Below the pieces are notes generated by a model. That model did not search any database. It saw only the letters and a list, made by a program, of their open reading frames with translations, and was not told the DNA's origin. Position numbers and translations under genes: made by a program. Shown one piece after another: positions 58,452 through 64,000 of a stretch of 64,000 bases of DNA. This DNA is from Acanthochromis polyacanthus. Lineage: Eukaryota > Chordata > Actinopteri > Pomacentridae. The stretch covers positions 20,569,361 through 20,633,360 of the forward strand of contig NC_067120.1 in assembly GCF_021347895.1 (NCBI RefSeq), written 5' to 3'. Every line of letters begins with the position of its first letter. Position 1 is the stretch's first letter.

Positions 58452-59587
58452 CTGGAAGCCAACACCTAAAGAACTAGACGAGCCCTCAGTAGAGGGCAGA
58501 ACCACGCCATCTACTGGGGAGTTTCAGTAGATGGCATTAAATACTTGCATATGACTCTGTATCAATTTTGATTATCCTACATATATCCCTTCCTACGTGA
58601 TCTGCTGACCTGTAACTCTACACCTGAGCAGGGGACCTTAGACTGATCTTCAGTGCCAAGTTCGATTATCCTGTCTTCAGCACTTGCAGAGATATCCGAC
58701 CAGACATACATACATACCCACATACATACTTACCCAGCCAGCCAGATACCGCACCGAATGCAGTAACCCCGCTGACGTTCATCAGGCGTGGTTAACAAAT
58801 TAAAGCAATGGAGTCAAACCCAGTTCAGTAAAGAGAAGCAGAGGAAATGTTTGACTGCAGCCATAAACCAGGCAGACACTGAGCTGCTCAGGTGTTCCTG
58901 AAAACACCAAGCAGCCACCTGAACAGCCAATAGGAACACAGCTTACTGGAAGTCCAGAGGGCTGGCTTAGTGAAGTAAATTCAGTTTAAAGTTGAAGCAG
59001 AAAGTTGAAAATCACCTTCTGATACCTGAAATCTCACACATAGAATGCCTGAACATGTCAAACTGATTTCATAGTAGAACCTTCACTATAAAAACATCAT
59101 AATATGGTGTGTTGCTCAAAAAACAGCTGTCTAGGGTCGCCGAGGAGCGACACAAAAACAGGACAGACGCTGGTTTCCAGGGGGTTAGGTGGCTATTTAT
59201 TTGAAAGAGTAAGTTTACAACAACACAACATGTGAGCAGAAAAATCACAAAGTCTGTCTTTAGTTCAGCTGAAAATCTTAATTTTTGTCATTTTTATTGA
59301 CCAAACTTTTCAGGAAGTAGATGAAGAATAACTAAAGCTCTCATGTAGAAGTCTAACTTCTTCTGGATCCTTGTGGAGAGTTTAATCTTAGAGTTTGTGA
59401 AGCTGTTTTTAGAATCACACGGATAGTTTTGACATTTAATAACCGAGTCCTGAAATAAAATAAAATCACAGTTGTGGATTTCTGTCATTTAGTCTGGACT
59501 AAACAAATAACAGCAGCATAAATCTCATTATGAGGAGTCTGGATTGAGGTTTCTCACTTGATAATGATCAAAACATGAAATTTAGGT
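58452..59587. other. Inner hAT interior, nothing recognised
   Basis: Contains a short CATACATAC/CAGCCAGCC simple-sequence patch at about 58,703-58,747. No gene supportable. Confidence 0.4.
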
Positions 59588-59813
59588 TGGTTTAAAGGAA
59601 TATTCCACCTTAAATCTTTGAATGTTGACCTAAAAGGTTGGTTTCAGGAAGTATTCCACATACAAGGTCCTCACACATTGACCTTAAAGGAACATTCCAC
59701 CAAAAATCCCTGGACATGCACCTAAAATGTTGGTTTAACCGAGTATTCCATCCAAAATCCTCAGAGACCTGAGTGGCTGGTTAAAAGGAATATTCCACCT
59801 AAAACCTCACCTA
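59588..59813. repeat. Degenerate tandem repeat, about 50 bp, five units
   Basis: Five diverged units each contain (A/G)G(A/T)A(T/C)ATTCCAC or a close variant (59,603; 59,651; 59,691; 59,742; 59,788), usually preceded by TTGGTTTAAAGG and followed by TAAAATC and TGACCT-like strings. The block ends about 235 bp upstream of the kinase start codon. Confidence 0.75.
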
Positions 59814-60048
59814 GGGCAGTGTGTGTAGCAACGACAGCAGAAAGAGGTCCTCTCTGGGTGGAAGAACCACGTCTGAGTGGCAGCTCCCTTTCTGCTCTTA
59901 CCTTACTCACTGAACTCAAGTGCCATGGAGGACTCAAGTAGTTGATGTTTCCTGCTGCAACCTTCTCTTTTTCAGCTTTCTGCCACGTCCAATCGCTCCC
60001 GACCCGGTTTTTGTTGATTTTTTTTTACTCTTTGACCAATCCGAGAAC

Positions 60049-60567
60049 ATGAAGTACATCATTGGCATCGGCGGCGTAACCAATGGAGGCAAAACCACCC
60101 TCACCAAGCGCCTGAACAAGAACCTGCCCAACTGCTGTGTGGTCCATCAGGGTGACTTTTTCAAGCCCCAAGATCAGATTGAAGTTGGTGAAGATGGCTT
60201 TAAGCAGTACGATGTCATCACTCCTCTGGACATGGACGCCATGATGAGTAGGATCTACGTGTGGCTGGAGAACCCGGTGAAGTTTGAGAAGTCTCATGGT
60301 GTTAACACCCTGGACACAGAGATCATCCTGAAATCTGACCACAAGGAGGAGGAGGAGACTCACATCCTCATTGTGGAGGGCTTCCTGCTTTACACCTACA
60401 GGCCTTTGATGGACATCCTAAACCAACGTTACTTCCTTTCCATCCCATATGAAGAATGCAAAAAGAGGAGGTGCTCTAGGAAGTCCACGTTGCCAGACCC
60501 CCCCGGCCTGTTCGATGGCCATGTCTGGACCATGGACCTGCAACACAAGAACGTCTGCTCACTGTGA
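60049..60567 (+). CDS. nmrk2: Intronless nicotinamide riboside kinase 2-like ORF
   Basis: NRK2 phosphorylates nicotinamide riboside to NMN for NAD+ synthesis. The 172-residue ORF starts [20 protein letters not shown] (P-loop G-x4-GKT at residues 9-16) and keeps [41 protein letters not shown] and [12 protein letters not shown]. [22 protein letters not shown] wording marks it as NRK2 rather than NRK1. It is uninterrupted where vertebrate NMRK genes have several introns, so it is probably a retrocopy. The conserved QDDFF motif reads QGDFF, losing the first Asp (D36 of human NRK1, an active-site residue). After HVW the normal PMY and about 40 C-terminal residues are replaced by [18 protein letters not shown] at about 60,634 may be a poly(A) signal. 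No poly(A) tract was found. An acceptor-like TTTTTCAG at about 59,967-59,974 and CCAAT strings lie upstream. Confidence 0.85.
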   Translation: MKYIIGIGGVTNGGKTTLTKRLNKNLPNCCVVHQGDFFKPQDQIEVGEDGFKQYDVITPLDMDAMMSRIYVWLENPVKFEKSHGVNTLDTEIILKSDHKEEEETHILIVEGFLLYTYRPLMDILNQRYFLSIPYEECKKRRCSRKSTLPDPPGLFDGHVWTMDLQHKNVCSL

Positions 60568-61230
60568 AAGATTACTGAGAGCAGCTTTTTTGATTTCTAT
60601 GCAGAACACTATGATGTTTGCTGAAATGTGTACTATTAAATGACTTCAGAATATGGAGTATTGCTACTGTTTATTATTGTTCTCAGGTTTATTGTTAAAT
60701 GTATAGATTGCTACTTACTGTATTTTAAAATTTACATTACTGCACAGAACATTTCGGATTTTTTTTTTTTTTTTTACCACAGATCAAGGGTACAGATTGT
60801 TGTTGTTCACTGTGTATTGGGTAGTACTCATTTTGATTTAGACTGATTAGTATACAGCTGGTCTGAGAACTAGTTGCTAAAAGTACAGAATATTATTTCT
60901 TATTTTAGGTGTGATAATTGTCAGTAAATATTCTAATACGTGGAAATTGACAGGGTTGTATATAGGGCTGTTCTTGCACAATATTTCTCACTTAATTGCC
61001 CTCAGGATACTGTCATTGAGCTTACCAGTTTTACATAACAGGCAGATGCTGCAGCTGATGATGCTGTAATTCACATAAACAAGGAAACAGGTCCATCATA
61101 ATTTGAATGTTAACAGTTCAAAATGAAAAGGTCATATACAGCTTTCCTACTGGGTTAAAGAGCCAAAAAAACAAACATGAAAAATACTTTCTAAAAGCGA
61201 GAGGTTGGTAGCAGCTTTCATTTTTTCTTA
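60568..61230. other. 3' flank of the kinase ORF within inner hAT
   Basis: AT-rich DNA with an 18-bp T run near 60,760 and no other recognised feature. Confidence 0.45.
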
Positions 61231-61311
61231 CAACTTTTCGGCGGCCCCCCCAAAATATCTGTTGTACCCCCCTGTGCCCCCTCAACTAAAATTAATCTGG
61301 ATCCGCCCCTG

Positions 61312-61319
61312 GTTCAGTT
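61312..61319. repeat. 8-bp target duplication, inner hAT, right
   Basis: GTTCAGTT, partner of GTTCAATT at 50895-50902 (one mismatch). Confidence 0.7.
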
Positions 61320-61784
61320 GTTCACACTTTTCAGATTTAGGCATTGTTAACTATGTCTATAAGTTGGTTCAGGTTGTTCAGTCATTTTTTTTTAAGTTCT
61401 GCGCTTTATTTTAAGATTTACAGTTTTATTAAAAAAAAAGTTATTTATAAAAAAATGTTGCCAAAATGTTTTTTGAATCGTACTGAATTTATTTGGTTTT
61501 GATAGTCAGTTATTGGTTACATGCAGACACTAATAAAACTAGTACGTTACATCAACATATAGCTATCGCACTAATTCAGGTTTGACATTATTATGTTCTG
61601 GATCTTTGCTTTAATCCATTTTCTCAGACTGGATCACTTTGAATTTTTGTTGAATACCCCTGCTCTACTGTATTGCAATTGTTTTTTTTCCAACTTGTCA
61701 ACAAGTTTGTATAGGTCTCTAGGGATGTTTTTGAACTTTTGTTCTCTGTCAGTTTTTTGTCATTCAAAATTAATGCTTGATTCA

Positions 61785-61925
61785 TCCATCCATCCATGCA
61801 TCCATCCACTCTCTATACACCGCTTTATCCTCACTGGGGTCGCGGGGGTGCTGGAGCCTATCTCAGCCGACTCGGGCGAAGGCAGGGGACACCCTGGACA
61901 GGTCGCCAGTCTGGGGCTAGATTCA
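61785..61925 (-). mobile_element. LINE/SINE 3'-tail fragment with (CATC)n
   Basis: CATCCATCCATGCATCCATC is followed by CTCTATACACCGCTTTATCC, GGGGTCGCGGGGGTGCTGGA and GGACACCCTGGACAGGTCGC. This block is a widespread fish retroposon 3' end, read here in antisense with the CATC tail at its left. Which LINE clade mobilised it is not decided here. Confidence 0.7.
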
Positions 61926-61998
61926 GTCAACTGATAATGTTGTGGGCCGGTCTGGGCCAAAAATGCCAGAGCTGATTTTTTGCCCCAGTCCTCCCCTG

Positions 61999-62006
61999 GC
62001 TACAAA
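61999..62006. repeat. 8-bp target duplication, outer hAT, right
   Basis: GCTACAAA, exact partner of 50281-50288. Confidence 0.88.
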
Positions 62007-62559
62007 CCATCTAATGATAAATTCAAGGCATTTGTCATACATTTTGCTTAAGTATTACATATATTTGCCCAACACATGCTAACCTTTAACTGTAATTTGT
62101 ATTTATTGGTACTGAGCAAATATTAGCATGTTAAGAGGTTGAGATGTGCTTCAAATTATTACATTACACCACTCTGAACTATGTGGCCAAAGTTATTCAG
62201 ATTAGTTTGTAGCTATCCAGTAAAATGAGACAGTAAGACATCTGAGCATGAATGATAACCAAATGGTGAAAAATGCACATGAACTAATTTTTAAAAAAAT
62301 AATTCTTTGACATCATCTAAAAAAAAGAAGAAATATTGTTGCCAGGGCTGAGGGCCACTAAAAATAGATGTGACACAGCTGTCACATCTATTGACACAAA
62401 TATAGGCCGATCCATTTGTTGATGTTTTTATAGCTTGGTCTGTTCTCTTTATCTGAACTGTCAGGGGGAAAAAAAAATCAGATTTATGTAAATATCTGCA
62501 GCCTGAGACAAAAGGTTCAGGAAACTCTTTCACTTGTTCATCTTCTCAAGACACATTAG
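62007..62559. other. Intergenic, nothing recognised
   Basis: AT-rich. A short inverted repeat GATGTGACA/TGTCACATC lies at 62,367-62,390. Confidence 0.4.
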
Positions 62560-62916
62560 GACATGACTGTTGATAGTTATGAATGTAGTACCACTGGATA
62601 CAGTCTGTATAGAAAGGACAGGAACCATTTCAAAAGTACACTAGCTTTAAGCAAAAATAATAATTTAGAAAAAAAAAATCTGTTTGAGCTCTCACCATCT
62701 CATGTGGAGCTGGTATTGGTGGCCGGCTGCTACAGACCTCCAAATGCCAAGGCAGTGTATCTTAAAGAAATTTATTAAATATTATACAGAGTATCTGATG
62801 AAAACAAAGACCTATTTTTACTAAGGGACTTTATAATCAATTGGCTCTCGAGTTATTGTCATGTTAGGAAAAATTACTTTAATATCCTTTGTATGTTGTC
62901 TGACTCAGGTTAAAAC
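62560..62916 (+). mobile_element. LINE endonuclease-domain fragment
   Basis: Encodes HVELVLVAGCYRPPNAKAVY then LKEIY. After a frameshift come ENKDLFLLRDFIINWLS and VRKNYFNILCMLSDSG. These resemble the YRPP and GDFNIDWL blocks of the apurinic-type endonuclease of non-LTR retrotransposons. The metal-binding GDFN reads RDFI here, so it is inactive. It is cut off at 62,917 by the Tc1 element. Confidence 0.7.
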
Positions 62917-62918
62917 TA

Positions 62919-64000
<1,082 letters not shown>

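Larger units (their letters stand above)
50903..61311. mobile_element. Inner hAT-type element, 10.4 kb, carrying an NMRK2-like gene
   Basis: The left end CAGTGGCGGATC is followed by a G/C-rich block containing GGGGGCACGGGGG. The right end, read inward on the minus strand, is CAGGGGCGGATCC followed by GGGGGCACAGGGGGG. The flanking 8-mers differ by one base. These termini are typical of fish hAT elements. Between them lie a Harbinger element, tRNA-like modules, T-rich repeats, a solo LTR, tandem repeats and an intronless kinase ORF. No hAT transposase is visible, so mobility would need a source elsewhere. A less likely alternative is that the two ends belong to different insertions. Confidence 0.72.
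50289..61998. mobile_element. Outer hAT-type element, about 11.7 kb with nested insertions
   Basis: The left terminus CAGGGGTGGACTGG and right terminus CCAGTCCTCCCCTG are inverted repeats differing at one position. GGGCCGG strings lie subterminally on both sides (about 50,333 and 61,945). The exact 8-bp duplication GCTACAAA lies outside each end. Subtracting the inner hAT element leaves about 1.3 kb, the size of a non-autonomous hAT. No hAT transposase (BED finger or C-terminal dimerisation domain) is visible. 50,340-50,900 and 61,320-61,790 are its own unrecognised non-coding arms. Confidence 0.82.

Noticed and set aside
60760..60777. T run after the kinase ORF as a retrocopy poly(A) tail
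   Set aside because: It is T, not A, on the coding strand and lies about 190 bp beyond the stop, so it does not support retroposition.

Overview
This is a vertebrate, almost certainly ray-finned fish, nuclear window. Coding sequence is sparse, split by GT-AG introns and AT-rich. Long (TG)n, (CA)n and (TA)n microsatellites are frequent. The mobile elements are families typical of teleost genomes: Tc1/mariner, hAT, PIF/Harbinger, Tigger/pogo-like MITEs and LINE fragments. I cannot name the species.

Layout. 1-16,940 is mostly unrecognised intergenic DNA with microsatellites, an antisense decayed LINE reverse-transcriptase fragment (about 4.29-4.88 kb) and a Tc1-type MITE (14.29-14.65 kb). 16,941-45,487 (+) holds one eight-exon gene, ethanolamine kinase 2 (etnk2). 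It makes phosphoethanolamine for the CDP-ethanolamine branch of phosphatidylethanolamine synthesis. Its first intron carries a three-level nest of DNA transposons (22.1-24.65 kb), a RecQ-helicase-like transposon remnant and several hairpins. Exons 1-3 and 8 are clean, while exons 4-7 carry about ten single-base indels with every splice site intact. A second, inverted copy of the 14.3-kb MITE lies 1.2 kb past the stop codon.

50,281-62,006 is the most striking region. Two hAT-type inverted-repeat pairs are nested, each with its own 8-bp target duplication: outer 50,289-61,998 (GCTACAAA, exact) and inner 50,903-61,311 (GTTCAATT/GTTCAGTT). The inner element is 10.4 kb and I see no hAT transposase in it. 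It contains a PIF/Harbinger element itself split by a small hAT element (TSD GTTGACCC), an inverted pair of tRNA-like modules, T-rich degenerate repeats, a solo LTR-like element (TSD GGAAG), a 50-bp tandem repeat and an intronless nicotinamide riboside kinase 2-like ORF. That ORF has an intact P-loop, a lost active-site aspartate and a replaced C-terminus. The whole may be a composite transposon that picked up a gene.

62,560-64,000 holds a LINE endonuclease fragment interrupted by a Tc1-family transposon. The transposase frame of that transposon is open to the window edge.

The etnk2 exons, transposon termini and target duplications were read directly. Family names rest on motif recognition without a database search. 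I saw no CRISPR array, no complete tRNA gene and no rRNA.
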